From Deltaproteobacteria bacterium (GTDB taxonomy: Bacteria > Myxococcota_A > UBA9042 > PHBI01 > JACKFB01), in contig JACKFB010000003.1 in the NCBI GenBank assembly GCA_020632695.1, forward strand, positions 186,001 to 250,000: a DNA stretch of 64,000 bases, in the 5' to 3' direction. The position numbers and the translations under genes are program-made. Below are positions 32,744-42,045 of the stretch, one piece after another. Numbering within the stretch: position 1 is the stretch's first letter; each line of letters begins with the position of its first letter. The notes under the pieces were generated by a model. The model was not told the DNA's origin and did not search any database. It was given only the letters and a program-made list of their open reading frames with translations.

Positions 32744-34664
32744 GCAGATCGCCGACGCGCAGGGTGACGCGCACGCGGTCGAAGTACTCGCCCAGCGGGA
32801 TGGTCCACTTGCGGCTGGTGCCGGTCAGCTCCTTGAACGCCCCGGTGTCGATGGTGCCGTGCTCACGCAGGTGGGCGACCAGCCGAGCCTCGAGCTCGGA
32901 GAGCTGGCCGGCGTCGTAGAAGAGCTCGCGGGAGACGCGGACCACGCCGCCGTCCAGCAGCAGGAGGTCGAGGGCCTCCTGCACGGCGGCGGCGGAGAGC
33001 CCCGTCAGCTCCGGCAGATCCTGGACCCGCGGCGGGCTCAGCCCGCCCTGGCTCAGCGCGGCCGCCACGGCCTGGCAGGCGGCGCTCTGGTGCTCGTCGA
33101 GGCGCGGCGTGAAGCCGGCCATTGCCAGCGCGTCGCCGCGACGGACCACCTGCCCGTCGGCCTCCAGCCGGCTGACCAGCACCTGGGCCAGCTCGGGGGC
33201 GAGTCCGTGATGAAGGCGCGTGCGCAGCTCCTCGGTGGACAGGCCCGCCAGCGCCGGCCGCGCGCGGTGGTGCTCCTCCAGCGCGGCGACGGCCTCGCGC
33301 GCCAGCCGATCGAGGGTGTCTCGGTGCAGGAGGATCTCGCCCGCCAGCACGACGCGCCCTCGCTCGCCGAGGGTCTGCACCGCGTCGCTCGCGGCGGCGC
33401 GGGTCAGGGGCAGGCGGCGAGTCAGCGCGCCGACGGGCACGCCCACCAGCGCCGCGTGGGCCACCAGCGCCTCCACCATGGCCTCGGCGTCGGAGCCGGC
33501 CAGCGCGGCGATCAACGCGGCGTCCTCGTGGGTGTGACGCCGCCGGTGTCTCCGCGTGGCGGGGGTCCAGAGGCGACCGCCGGCCACGGTGTGCCCATGG
33601 CCGGGCAGGGCGGCGAAGCCCCGCGCCACGAAGGGCTCGCCGGGGAGGATGGCCATCGGGCCGTCCAGTCGGATCTGGGCCGGGGCCGACTCGCCGGCGG
33701 GCAGCTCCTCGCGCCCGATGAGCGCGACGGTGCCCTCGACCTGGGCGGTCCCGGCGTGCACGAGCACCCGCGCGCCGTCGGCCAGCGCCACGCCCGGCCC
33801 GCGCGGCACGGTCACGCTCGCGTAGAACATCGAGGCCACCTCGAGCGCCCCCGGGTGGGTGAGCACCTCGCCGCGCCCGACCCGCCCGTGGTCGATCCCC
33901 TGCAGGTTCACCGCCGCGCGCTCTCCGGGGCCGACCGTGCCCACGGACGCGTGATGCACCTGCACCCCGCGCACCCGCCCGGTCGCGCCGCCGGGCAACA
34001 CCACGACCGCGTCGCCGGCGCTCAGCGTCCCGGACGCGGTGGTGCCGGTGACCACCGTGCCGAAGCCGCGCATCGTGAACACCCGGTCCAGGGACATCTT
34101 GAAGGGGCGGTCGGCGCTGCGCTCGCCGCGCGGGGTCGCGAGCGCCTCTCCCAGGAAGGCTCGCACGGCCTCGGGACCCGAGGGATCGCCCGACGCGTGG
34201 CGGAGGACCGGGGCCCCCTCGAGGAAGGTCCCGCGCACCGCCTCGGCGACGTCCTCGGTGACCAGCATCAGCCAGTCCTCGTCGACGAGATCCACCTTGG
34301 TCAGCACGACCGCGCCCGCGCGCACGCCGAGCAGCTCGCAGATGTCGAGGTGCTCCCTGGTCTGCGGCATCACCCCCTCGTCCGCCGCGACCACCAGCAG
34401 CACCAGGTCGAGGCCGGCGGCCCCGGCGATCATCTCGCGCACGAAGCGCTCGTGACCGGGGACGTCGACCAGGGCGACGCGCCCCGCCGGCAGGTCCAGC
34501 CAGGCGAAGCCCAGCTGTATGGAGATGCCGCGGGCGCGCTCCTCGCCGAGCCGGTCGGTGTCGATGCCGGTGAGGTCGCGCACCAGCGTCGTCTTGCCAT
34601 GGTCCACGTGGCCGGCCGTGCCGACCACCGCGGCAACCGCGCGCGCGTCCGAGTCGCCTTCCAC
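32712..34664 (-). CDS. selB: Selenocysteine-specific translation elongation factor SelB
   Basis: SelB brings selenocysteyl-tRNA to in-frame UGA codons next to a SECIS hairpin. The 650-aa protein has the EF-Tu-like GTPase head (GTAGHVDHGKTT at 15-26, RARGISIQLGFAWLDL, DVPGHERFV, MPQTREHLDICELLGV, LTKVDLV), EF-Tu-like domains 2 and 3 (MRGFGTVVTGTTASG) and four winged-helix-like units at the C-terminus for RNA binding, ending in TGTSRKWTIPLGEYFD, typical of SelB. The organism therefore uses selenocysteine. No selA, selD or tRNA-Sec gene, and no TGA-containing selenoprotein, was recognised in this window. The stop TAG is inside a 55-bp tandem duplication. Confidence 0.96.
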   Translation of the reverse strand: MEGDSDARAVAAVVGTAGHVDHGKTTLVRDLTGIDTDRLGEERARGISIQLGFAWLDLPAGRVALVDVPGHERFVREMIAGAAGLDLVLLVVAADEGVMPQTREHLDICELLGVRAGAVVLTKVDLVDEDWLMLVTEDVAEAVRGTFLEGAPVLRHASGDPSGPEAVRAFLGEALATPRGERSADRPFKMSLDRVFTMRGFGTVVTGTTASGTLSAGDAVVVLPGGATGRVRGVQVHHASVGTVGPGERAAVNLQGIDHGRVGRGEVLTHPGALEVASMFYASVTVPRGPGVALADGARVLVHAGTAQVEGTVALIGREELPAGESAPAQIRLDGPMAILPGEPFVARGFAALPGHGHTVAGGRLWTPATRRHRRRHTHEDAALIAALAGSDAEAMVEALVAHAALVGVPVGALTRRLPLTRAAASDAVQTLGERGRVVLAGEILLHRDTLDRLAREAVAALEEHHRARPALAGLSTEELRTRLHHGLAPELAQVLVSRLEADGQVVRRGDALAMAGFTPRLDEHQSAACQAVAAALSQGGLSPPRVQDLPELTGLSAAAVQEALDLLLLDGGVVRVSRELFYDAGQLSELEARLVAHLREHGTIDTGAFKELTGTSRKWTIPLGEYFDRVRVTLRVGDLRRLRASVDPG

Positions 34665-34737
34665 AGCCTCGCGACCTCCCGCTCGGGGGCCCGCCTGGCG
34701 GACCGCCGGTCGGGAAACCTACTGGCCGCGCGTTGCC

Positions 34738-34767
34738 TTGACCACCCTCGAACGCGACTGCTAGCAT
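34738..34767 (+). promoter_or_regulatory. Putative promoter of the TPR protein gene
   Basis: TTGACC (34738-34743) and TAGCAT (34762-34767) are 18 bp apart, with five and four matches to consensus, in the 252-bp gap between divergent selB and the TPR gene. It would leave a leader of about 145 nt before the ATG at 34917. Confidence 0.4.
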
Positions 34768-34916
34768 TTCCGGGTGAGGGTCCATTCGAGCTTTCTGCCC
34801 CCTCGGCGAATCCCGGCCGCCCCGGCCGCGCCCTTCCAACTCGCTGCCGCGGAGGTGTCCTCACCTTTGCGACCGTGCCCTTGCAGGTCTGACCCGGAGC
34901 GGGGGAGCCAGCTTAC

Positions 34917-37900
34917 ATGAAGCGGATGTGCCCGAGCTGCGGCTCTGAAACGGATGTCATCGGCCCCGGCGAGGAAGCCGTCTGCACGGTCTGTTTCCAC
35001 GCCTGGGTGGTCCCCGCCGACAAGGCCGGGGGTGCTGGCGAGGCGACGCGCGTGCTCTCCGCGGACGCCGGCTGGGACGACGAGATCGCCGAGATCGCGC
35101 TGGAGCTGGACGCGGACGATATCGAGATCCTCACCGAAGAGGACTTCATCTCGGAGCCGGCCACCCAGGCGCTCGATGTCTCTGCCTTCGGCGACTTCGA
35201 CGACTTCCCGCTCGACGATCCGGCCGACGCGGTGCTCGACGTGGACGACCCGACCGGGGATCTGCCCGAGGCCACCCGCGCGATGATGGCGTCGGGCAGC
35301 GGGTTCGACGAGGAGGAGGCGAGTCGCACCTTCGCGCCGCCGGCGTCCCCCTCGAGCGGTGGCTCGAGGCCCGTCCGCGAGACCCCCAGCCGCGGCTCGG
35401 CTGCGGCGTCCGCCGGACCGGCCGACGACGACACGGGCGCGGCGTCCTACCTCTTCAAGCGGCGGCGGCGCGAGCTCAGCGAGCACGACGTGGCGGTGAT
35501 CGGCACCTATCAGCGCCGCAGCGTCGACATCAAGCAGTCGGACGACGTCGTCTGGAAGCCCTCTCCGGGGGCGGCCGAGTCGCGCCCGGTGACCAACGCC
35601 GGCGGGCGGCAGCCCATCCAGGACGATCCCTTCGGGGACACCTTCGGGTCCACCGAGGTCATCAAGAACCAGCGCCCCGCGGCCCAGGGCACGGGCGGCG
35701 ATCATCGGCCGAACTCGACGGTGGCGTGGGGCGCGGAGCCGGAGAGCGAGGTGCCGTCGCGAGGCGGCGTCGACTTCGGCGCGGCCTCGGGGCGCACGGC
35801 CAGCTTCGGTGACACCGGCGCCTTCCGCGGCGCCGAGGATCCCTTCGCCGGGTTCGGCTCGGCGCCGCTGGAGAACGACCCCTTCGCCCAGAACCCCTTC
35901 GCGCAGAAGCCCGCGGGGACCGGCTCCACCGGGAACTTCGGCGCCGAGAACCCCTTCGACGCGCCCGACTTCTCGACCGGCAGCCGGCCGGGGGTGTCGG
36001 GGGGCGCGGCCACGGGGCTGGAGCCGCTGGACTTCTCGGACCTGGGTGAGGACGCGCCGGCGCCGATGCAGCCCAACGGTGGCAGCGCGCCGGCGGGCGC
36101 GGGCGGCCGCGCTGGCAAGGGCGGCGGGTTCCTCGACGGGCTGGGCTCGCGGCCGGTCACGGGCAGCGGCGCGCGCACGGGAGGCGCGCCCCCAGCGGCG
36201 GCCCGCGACGACGCCTTCGACCTCGACGTGGGCGGCGGGCCGGACGAGGCGACCCTCGTGGGCACGCCGGCGGGCGCGGAGCCGGCGAAGAAGCGCCCCG
36301 GTCGCCGGCGGCGCGCGAACGCCGGCCGGGCGGGCAAGCCGTCTTCGGCCGGGCGCAAGGTGGCGCTGGTCCTTCTGCTGCTGGTGCTGGCGGCGGGGAT
36401 CGGGCTGGGCCAGACCGACTACGGCTACTTCGGCGTGAACGCGCTGCTGGGCTCCGAGGGGTCCGGGGAGCGCCCGGTCGCGACGCAGGTGCGGCCCGCG
36501 CGCCGGCCCGAGGCGACCGAGAAGGCGGTCATCGCCCCGCTCTCCGGCGACACGCCGCAGGACTACGCCGCGCGGATCATCGAGCTGGACAGCAAGCTCA
36601 CCCTGGCGCCCACCGACGTGAAGCTGCGCGAGGAGCTGGTGCGCACCCTGATGCGGCTGCAGGAGCGCTACCCCGCGGTCTACGAGTCGAAGCCGACCTA
36701 CGACGCGCTGCTCCACAAGATGCTGACGCCCGACCAGCTCAGCGGCGACAAGCGCCTGCTCATCTCCAAGCTGCTGGCCGAGAAGAAGACCGAGGACGCC
36801 GCGAACGCCCTCGAAGCCTACGTGGCGCAGAAGACGACCAACCCCGACGACCTCTACCTGATGGCGCGCGTGGCGGCGGCCCAGGGCGAGCGTGATCGCG
36901 CCGTCAGCTACTACCGGCGCGCCCTGGAGACCGATCCCACCTACCAGCCGGCGCTCTACGATCTGGGGATGATCCAGCTCGAGGCCTCTGAGTTCCCCGA
37001 CGCGAAGCAGCTCTTCACCAAGCTCTTGGAGGTCAGCCCGAACCACTCGGGCGCCAAGCTGGCGATGGCGCGCATCTCGCTGTTCGAAAGGGACTTCGAG
37101 GCGGCCAACCGCTACGCCGACGAGGCGCTGGCCCTCTCGAAGCAGGCGGACAATCGCGACGCCACCTTCGACGCGTGGATGGTGAAGGCCAACGTGGCCG
37201 ACGCGGAGCAGAAGCCCGACGAGAAGCGACAGGCGCTCGAGCGGGCGCTGGAGATCCAGCCCTCGAACGAGACGGCGACGCTGAAGCTGGCCGCGCTGCT
37301 CACCCAGACGGGGCTGCACCAGGACGCGCTGCGGCGGCTCAAGGAGTGCCAGAAGGCGGGCTGCGCCAGCGCCGAGTTCTATCGGGCGCTGGTCCAGGCC
37401 TACCGCGACGGCGGCCAGGCCGAGGACGCGAAGAGCCAGCTCAACGAGGCGCTGCGAGCCCAGCCCAACGATACCGGGCTGCTGATGCTGCAGGCCGCGG
37501 ACGAGGTGAAGGAAGGGCACATCAAGACGGCCAAGGCGATCTACGCCCAGATCATCGAGAACGACCGCACCTTCGCCGACGCCTACACGGAGCTGGCGGC
37601 GCTCGAGCTGGCCGAGTCGCGCCACGCCGAGGCCGTCGAGGTGCTGCGCCAGGGCGTGGAGGCGGTGGACCAGAAGCTGCCGCTGCTCGAGAAGCTCGCC
37701 GAGGTCCAGATGACCGTGGGCGCGACGCTCAAGGCCAAGGAGACCATGGCGGAGATCCTGAAGCTGGATCCCAACAACACCGACGCCAAGCTCCGCTTCG
37801 CGCGCCTGTTGAAGGGCCTCGGGTTCGCCGATGAGAGCGCGCGCTTCTACCAGGACCTCAACACCACGGGCGCGCTCAACGGCAGCGACATGCTCGACTA

Positions 37901-38789
37901 CATCGAGGTGCTGTTCCGGCAGAAGGAGTACGAGCGCGCGCTGGACTCGGTCAAGCTGGTGCTCAGCTCCGACCCGCTGAACCTGCGAGCGAACGTGCTC
38001 CAGGGGGCCATCCACAGCGCGATGGGTGAGTACAAGGACGCCGACGAGGACCTGCGCAAGGCGCTGAAGGTCGACTCGACCAGCGCCGAGGCCTACTACT
38101 ACCTGGGCCTGAACGAGCTGGCCCAGGGCCGCACGGCGCCGGCGGTCGAGTACCTCTCCAAGGCCTCGTCGCTGGCGCCGAACAACCTCGACATGCGCCA
38201 TCAGCTCGGGCGGGCCTTCAGCGAGGTCGGCGGCGTCGGGAACCTGCGGCGTGCGCTCTCCGAGTACTCGTTCATCATCAACGAATACGAGAAGTTCACC
38301 ACGCCGGTCGAGAAGAAGCAGATCAACCCGGAGATCTACCTGCTGCGCGGCCAGCTCTACTTCGACAACGGACAGTTCCGCGAGGCGCTGGCCGACTTCA
38401 AGCAGGCGATGCTGCTCGACCCCGTCCGTCAGGACCTGATCATCGAGTTCGCCAAGACCCTGCAGACCATGGGCAAGCAGGACGAGGCCAAGACCTACCT
38501 CGAGGAGGTGCTCTCCCGGGACCCCAAGAACCCGGCGGCGCACTTCTATCTGGGCGTCATCGAGGCCAAGGACGGCGACAAGAACTCGGCGGAGGAGCAC
38601 TTCAAGCACGCGATCGCGGGCGGCGGCGCCAACTTCCCGTCGGCCCACCGCTACCTGGGCTTCATGTACAAGGACAAGGGCCTGACGGCGCTGGCCTGCA
38701 ACGCCTTCCGCGAGTATCTGCGGGTCGCTCCCAAGACGGCCTACGACCGCGAGGAGATCGACCGCCAGATCGGGCGCCTCTGCCGCTGA
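34917..38789 (+). CDS. Zinc-ribbon, single-pass membrane, TPR-repeat protein
   Basis: The 1290-aa protein has an N-terminal zinc ribbon (CPSCG...CTVC, residues 5-26, of the MJ0042 finger type), a long acidic disordered region (about 45-450) with repeated DPF/NPF motifs, an Arg-rich stretch, one membrane segment (about 481-499; VALVLLLLVLAAGIG), and about 740 residues of TPR repeats. Typical TPR pieces are DPTYQPALYDLGMIQLEAS and SAEAYYYLGLNELAQGRT. The cytoplasmic ribbon and linker on one side and periplasmic TPR on the other give an envelope-spanning scaffold. Similar layouts occur in gliding-motility and envelope proteins of myxobacteria, but no direct homologue is claimed. The ATG at 34917 has a GGGGGA site upstream. 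Confidence 0.88.
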   Translation: MKRMCPSCGSETDVIGPGEEAVCTVCFHAWVVPADKAGGAGEATRVLSADAGWDDEIAEIALELDADDIEILTEEDFISEPATQALDVSAFGDFDDFPLDDPADAVLDVDDPTGDLPEATRAMMASGSGFDEEEASRTFAPPASPSSGGSRPVRETPSRGSAAASAGPADDDTGAASYLFKRRRRELSEHDVAVIGTYQRRSVDIKQSDDVVWKPSPGAAESRPVTNAGGRQPIQDDPFGDTFGSTEVIKNQRPAAQGTGGDHRPNSTVAWGAEPESEVPSRGGVDFGAASGRTASFGDTGAFRGAEDPFAGFGSAPLENDPFAQNPFAQKPAGTGSTGNFGAENPFDAPDFSTGSRPGVSGGAATGLEPLDFSDLGEDAPAPMQPNGGSAPAGAGGRAGKGGGFLDGLGSRPVTGSGARTGGAPPAAARDDAFDLDVGGGPDEATLVGTPAGAEPAKKRPGRRRRANAGRAGKPSSAGRKVALVLLLLVLAAGIGLGQTDYGYFGVNALLGSEGSGERPVATQVRPARRPEATEKAVIAPLSGDTPQDYAARIIELDSKLTLAPTDVKLREELVRTLMRLQERYPAVYESKPTYDALLHKMLTPDQLSGDKRLLISKLLAEKKTEDAANALEAYVAQKTTNPDDLYLMARVAAAQGERDRAVSYYRRALETDPTYQPALYDLGMIQLEASEFPDAKQLFTKLLEVSPNHSGAKLAMARISLFERDFEAANRYADEALALSKQADNRDATFDAWMVKANVADAEQKPDEKRQALERALEIQPSNETATLKLAALLTQTGLHQDALRRLKECQKAGCASAEFYRALVQAYRDGGQAEDAKSQLNEALRAQPNDTGLLMLQAADEVKEGHIKTAKAIYAQIIENDRTFADAYTELAALELAESRHAEAVEVLRQGVEAVDQKLPLLEKLAEVQMTVGATLKAKETMAEILKLDPNNTDAKLRFARLLKGLGFADESARFYQDLNTTGALNGSDMLDYIEVLFRQKEYERALDSVKLVLSSDPLNLRANVLQGAIHSAMGEYKDADEDLRKALKVDSTSAEAYYYLGLNELAQGRTAPAVEYLSKASSLAPNNLDMRHQLGRAFSEVGGVGNLRRALSEYSFIINEYEKFTTPVEKKQINPEIYLLRGQLYFDNGQFREALADFKQAMLLDPVRQDLIIEFAKTLQTMGKQDEAKTYLEEVLSRDPKNPAAHFYLGVIEAKDGDKNSAEEHFKHAIAGGGANFPSAHRYLGFMYKDKGLTALACNAFREYLRVAPKTAYDREEIDRQIGRLCR

Positions 38790-38818
38790 GCGCCGCGGCC
38801 CTCGTGCGCCGCGCGCTC

Positions 38819-40264
38819 CTAGAGCGCTGCCAGCCGGGTGATGAGGCGGTCGATGGCTGCGCGCAGCGCTGAGGTGCGGTCGGGGCTGCCCTCGTTGATG
38901 AAGACGGCGAAGGCCAGGTGCCGGTCGGAGCGGGTGGTGAGGTAGCCCGAGAGGCTGACCACCTCGTCCAGGGTCCCCGTCTTGGCCAGGACGCGGCCGC
39001 GAGTGGCCGGTCCGCGCAGGCGGTGGGACAGGGTGCCCGTGGTGCCGGCGATGGCGAGGCTCTCGCGGAAGGTCCGCGCGTGTTCGGGGTCGGCGGCCAT
39101 GGCGACCAGGAGCTGGACCATGGCCCGCGGACTGATGCGGGTGGCGTGATAGAGGCCGGAGCCGTTGACCACCTGGAACTGCTCTCTGGGGAGGCCGAGC
39201 GCGACGAGGGTGTCGGTGACGGCGCCGCGGGCGCGTTCCCAGGTGGCTGGCTCGCCCGCCGGTCCGCGGCCCAGCTCACGGAAGAGCAGCTCGGCCATGA
39301 AGTTGTTCGACCAGGTGTTGGTGTCGCGCACCACGTCGGCCAGCGACCCGCTGTCGTGGCGCGCCAGCTCGGGCGGCAGCGGCTCCGACGCGCGGCGGCG
39401 GACCCGGATGGGGCCGTCGACGGTGACGCCCCGGCGGCGGAGCGCCTCGGCCAGCAGGTACCCGCTCAGCAGATCGGGATCGGCCACGCGCAGGCGCTCG
39501 TTCAGGCCGAAGCGCCGAGGACCGAGGGAGCCCCGCACGGTGACGAGGGTGCGCCCGTCGTCCAGGGCGGACGCGGCCACGCTGACCCCTTCGCCGCGGC
39601 CGGACACGGTGCGCGCCTCGTTGTGCACCTCGACCGCGTCCGTGGACGGGTCCAGGCTCACGATCACCGCGCGCCCCGCCCGCTTCGAGCCGCGCACGAT
39701 GACCCGGATGGCGCCGAAGTTCGACGCCGCCGCGCCCACCGAGGCCCGGTAGCCCGCGTCGGTGTCCTTCTCGTCGTAGGCGGGGGGCAGGCACGCCTCG
39801 TCGTGGCGCGTGGCGTCCACGATCACCCCGCCGCGCACCGAGCGCACGCCGCGGGTGGCCACCGCGTCAGCCAGCGCGCTGATGTCGCCGGGCAGCAGCT
39901 TCGGGTCACCGCCGCCGACCAGCACCAGCGCCCTGGCGACGACCCCGCCCTCGACGTCGCCGTGGACGCGCGTGGTCCACAGGGTGCCGGGGTCCAGCCG
40001 ACGCAGCGCGCTGGCCACCGTGAGCAGCTTGGCGCCGCTGGCCGGGAAGAGGACGCGGTCGGCCCCGTGCTCGGCGAGGATGTGACCGTCGGGGAGCTCG
40101 GCGACAGCCACGCCGACCGTGACGCCGCGCAGCGCAGCGTCGTCGGTGAAGGCCTCGACGAGGGACTCGGCTTCGGTCGCCCGCGCCGGCGGCGGGGCGC
40201 TCAGCGCGAGCAGGATGGCGATGAGCGAGGCGACCGGGTGGGACGCCGATCGACGGAGGTCCAT
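38819..40264 (-). CDS. dacB: D-alanyl-D-alanine carboxypeptidase/endopeptidase (PBP4, peptidase S13)
   Basis: PBP4-type enzymes trim and cleave peptidoglycan cross-bridges in the periplasm. The 481-aa protein has a signal peptide (about 1-29), the SxxK nucleophile motif FPASGAKLL (Ser76, Lys79), the SxN motif in NTWSNNFMAELL and the KTG motif in LAKTGTLDEVVSLSGYL. Between SxxK and SxN is the long insert typical of the S13 family. The ATG at 40264 is the only start that includes the signal peptide. It converges on the TPR gene (29-nt gap with a small hairpin) and diverges from the TlpA-like gene. Confidence 0.94.
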   Translation of the reverse strand: MDLRRSASHPVASLIAILLALSAPPPARATEAESLVEAFTDDAALRGVTVGVAVAELPDGHILAEHGADRVLFPASGAKLLTVASALRRLDPGTLWTTRVHGDVEGGVVARALVLVGGGDPKLLPGDISALADAVATRGVRSVRGGVIVDATRHDEACLPPAYDEKDTDAGYRASVGAAASNFGAIRVIVRGSKRAGRAVIVSLDPSTDAVEVHNEARTVSGRGEGVSVAASALDDGRTLVTVRGSLGPRRFGLNERLRVADPDLLSGYLLAEALRRRGVTVDGPIRVRRRASEPLPPELARHDSGSLADVVRDTNTWSNNFMAELLFRELGRGPAGEPATWERARGAVTDTLVALGLPREQFQVVNGSGLYHATRISPRAMVQLLVAMAADPEHARTFRESLAIAGTTGTLSHRLRGPATRGRVLAKTGTLDEVVSLSGYLTTRSDRHLAFAVFINEGSPDRTSALRAAIDRLITRLAAL

Positions 40265-40338
40265 GACTCATCTTGATCCCGCGGCATAGGGATGACAAGG
40301 AACGCGTGCGCGCGGGCCGCGCCGGGCAGGGAGGGGTC

Positions 40339-40908
40339 GTGAAGGAGTCGGGGACGCGAGGACGCTGGGTGGCCGGAGGCAAGAGCCTGCTCGGCGACCT
40401 GGCCGTCGGGGCCCTGGTGGCGCTGGTCGTGCTGGGGGCGATGCAGTGGATCCAGCGGCGCGGGCAGCGGGGCGGCGGCGGCGTGCTGACCGTGGGCGCC
40501 GAGGCGCCGGCCTTCGAGCTGACCGATCTCCGGACCTCCGAGCGGCTGGGCCTGGCCGACCTGCGGGGAGCCCCGGTCATCCTGAACTTCTGGGCGACCT
40601 GGTGCGGGCCCTGCGTGCGTGAGCTGCCCGACATGGAGGCGCTGCATCGCGAGTCCGCCGGTCGGTACCACGTGGTGAGCGTCGTGTCGGAGCAGCCGGC
40701 GGTGGTGCGTCCGGTCGTCGCGCGCAAGCACCTGACGATGCCGGTGCTCGGCGACCTGAGCGGGCGCACTTTCGGGGCCTACCGCGTGGAGCGCTTGCCC
40801 ACGACGGTCATCCTGGACCGTGAGGGGCGCATCGTGCACGACTTCACCGGCGCGGCCGACCCGGACATCCTGCGCGAGCACATGGCGCGCCTCGCCACCG
40901 CGCCCTGA
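40339..40908 (+). CDS. TlpA/ResA-type membrane-tethered thioredoxin
   Basis: The 189-aa protein has one N-terminal membrane anchor (about 19-37; LAVGALVALVVLGAMQW) and a thioredoxin fold with the active site NFWATWCGPCVREL (Cys89, Cys92), then the cis-Pro motif LPTTVILDREGRIV. It probably reduces periplasmic disulphides, for example in cytochrome maturation or protein repair. The GTG at 40339 is chosen over the TTG at 40273 because GGGAGGGG lies just upstream. No CcdA or cytochrome c gene is adjacent, so the electron donor is unknown. Confidence 0.9.
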   Translation: MKESGTRGRWVAGGKSLLGDLAVGALVALVVLGAMQWIQRRGQRGGGGVLTVGAEAPAFELTDLRTSERLGLADLRGAPVILNFWATWCGPCVRELPDMEALHRESAGRYHVVSVVSEQPAVVRPVVARKHLTMPVLGDLSGRTFGAYRVERLPTTVILDREGRIVHDFTGAADPDILREHMARLATAP

Positions 40909-40914
40909 CCCGCC

Positions 40915-40944
40915 CCGGCGCGAGCCGCCCTCCGCCCGCGCCGG
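40915..40944. terminator. 8-bp perfect hairpin between converging genes
   Basis: CCGGCGCG (40915-40922) pairs exactly with CGCGCCGG (40937-40944) around a 14-nt loop, occupying the gap between the TlpA-like and FecR-like genes. No U-tract on either strand. Confidence 0.45.
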
Positions 40945-42045
40945 TCACGGAGGCGCCCCCGCAGCAGGCTCTCGCGGGTCCTCTTCTCCCAGGGCGCGCG
41001 CTCGCCGCGCTCGCGGCTCGGTCAGCACCCGGCGCTCCAGCGCCTCGATCTGCACCACCAGGCCGGGATCCCGCCGCGCCTGGCGCGCGAGCAGGTGCCG
41101 GTAGTGCTCCAGCGCCTCGTCCAGCAGGCCGTGCCTCTGAAGCGTCCACGCCTCGATGAGGTCCAGGGCCTCGGCGGCCACCCGCAGGCCGGGCCGGGCC
41201 GCGGAGATGGCTCGCAGGTCCGCGTCGGCCGCGTCGATCTCGGCGTCGGTCATCACGTAGAGCCAGGTGGACTCCGGCGGCTGGTCGCTGCCGTCGCCCC
41301 CCTGCCCGCGCACGGTCCAGGTCACGAAGCTGCCGGGGGCCAGCTCCAGCCACGGCGTGAGGGCGGGCGTCTCCACGTTGTCCCAGCGCTCCAGCGGGAC
41401 GAGGCTCCCCTCGGGGCCCAGACGCCAGGTGGCGACCAGGTGGCGCCGCGCTCCGCCGCGCACCAGCCAGGACAGGGTGGGGCGCCGGCTGCGCACGGCG
41501 GTCTCGCGTGGGCTGAGGTCGCGGCCCTCGGGCTCGGGCAGGGGGCACTGGTCCACCACCGGGACCTGCCGTTGCCAGCTCGGCCCCCTCTCCTCATCGC
41601 TCTCGGTGAGCCCTGTCAGCTCCAGCGAGCTGGGCACAGCGGCGGTCGGCCCCGCGCTCAGCGTGGTGACGCCGCGCTCCCCCAGCGCGTAGACGCCGGG
41701 CCCGGCGAGCCGCCAGAGGGTGGACGGGCGCTCGAGCAGCCACAGCGTCGCGCCCTCGGCGACGGACAGCGAATCGTGGGCGTCCACGCCGTCCAGCAGC
41801 ACCACCGGCCGCTCGGCGCCGTCGGCCAGCACCCCCGCGGCCGCGCGCGGAGTTCGCGCCTCCCGAGGCTGCGCCCGCGCCCGCGTCACCGTCACCTTGC
41901 CGGAGACCCCCGCTACCAGCCCCGCCACCGGCGCGGGCTCGGGCGCAGCCTCGGTCGCGGCGGCGCCGAGCGGCCAGGTCAGCCAGACGAGCTGGAGCGC
42001 CACGGCCGCGCCGCGCCGCGCCCGCCCTGCGTCACGCGCCGTCAC
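40945..42045 (-). CDS. Exported FecR-like domain protein
   Basis: The 366-aa product has a signal peptide (about 1-30), then a FecR-like beta domain (VAGLVAGVSGKVTVTRA, VDAHDSLSVAEGATLWLLE, VYALGERGVTTLSAG), a middle beta domain (RRPTLSWLVRGGARRHLVATWRL) and a helical C-terminus (SAARPGLRVAAEALDLIEAW, LDEALEHYRHLLARQAR) resembling a single TPR pair. This is the FecR-TPR layout seen in exported proteins of unknown role in Myxococcota-type genomes. The start overlaps the stop of maeB by 14 nt, so it is co-translated from the maeB transcript. There is no sigma factor gene nearby, so it is not a classical FecR signal transducer. Confidence 0.75.
   Translation of the reverse strand: MTARDAGRARRGAAVALQLVWLTWPLGAAATEAAPEPAPVAGLVAGVSGKVTVTRARAQPREARTPRAAAGVLADGAERPVVLLDGVDAHDSLSVAEGATLWLLERPSTLWRLAGPGVYALGERGVTTLSAGPTAAVPSSLELTGLTESDEERGPSWQRQVPVVDQCPLPEPEGRDLSPRETAVRSRRPTLSWLVRGGARRHLVATWRLGPEGSLVPLERWDNVETPALTPWLELAPGSFVTWTVRGQGGDGSDQPPESTWLYVMTDAEIDAADADLRAISAARPGLRVAAEALDLIEAWTLQRHGLLDEALEHYRHLLARQARRDPGLVVQIEALERRVLTEPRARRARALGEEDPREPAAGAPP

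Noticed and set aside
34761..38648. A 1295-codon frame on the minus strand opposite the TPR protein
   Set aside because: It is the antisense shadow of a high-GC gene: low complexity, no start signal, and the plus frame has zinc-ribbon, membrane and TPR features.
38813..38827. Hairpin GCGCTC-CTA-GAGCGC as a terminator between the TPR and PBP4 genes
   Set aside because: The stem is short (6 bp) and overlaps the PBP4 stop codon; too weak to list as a feature.
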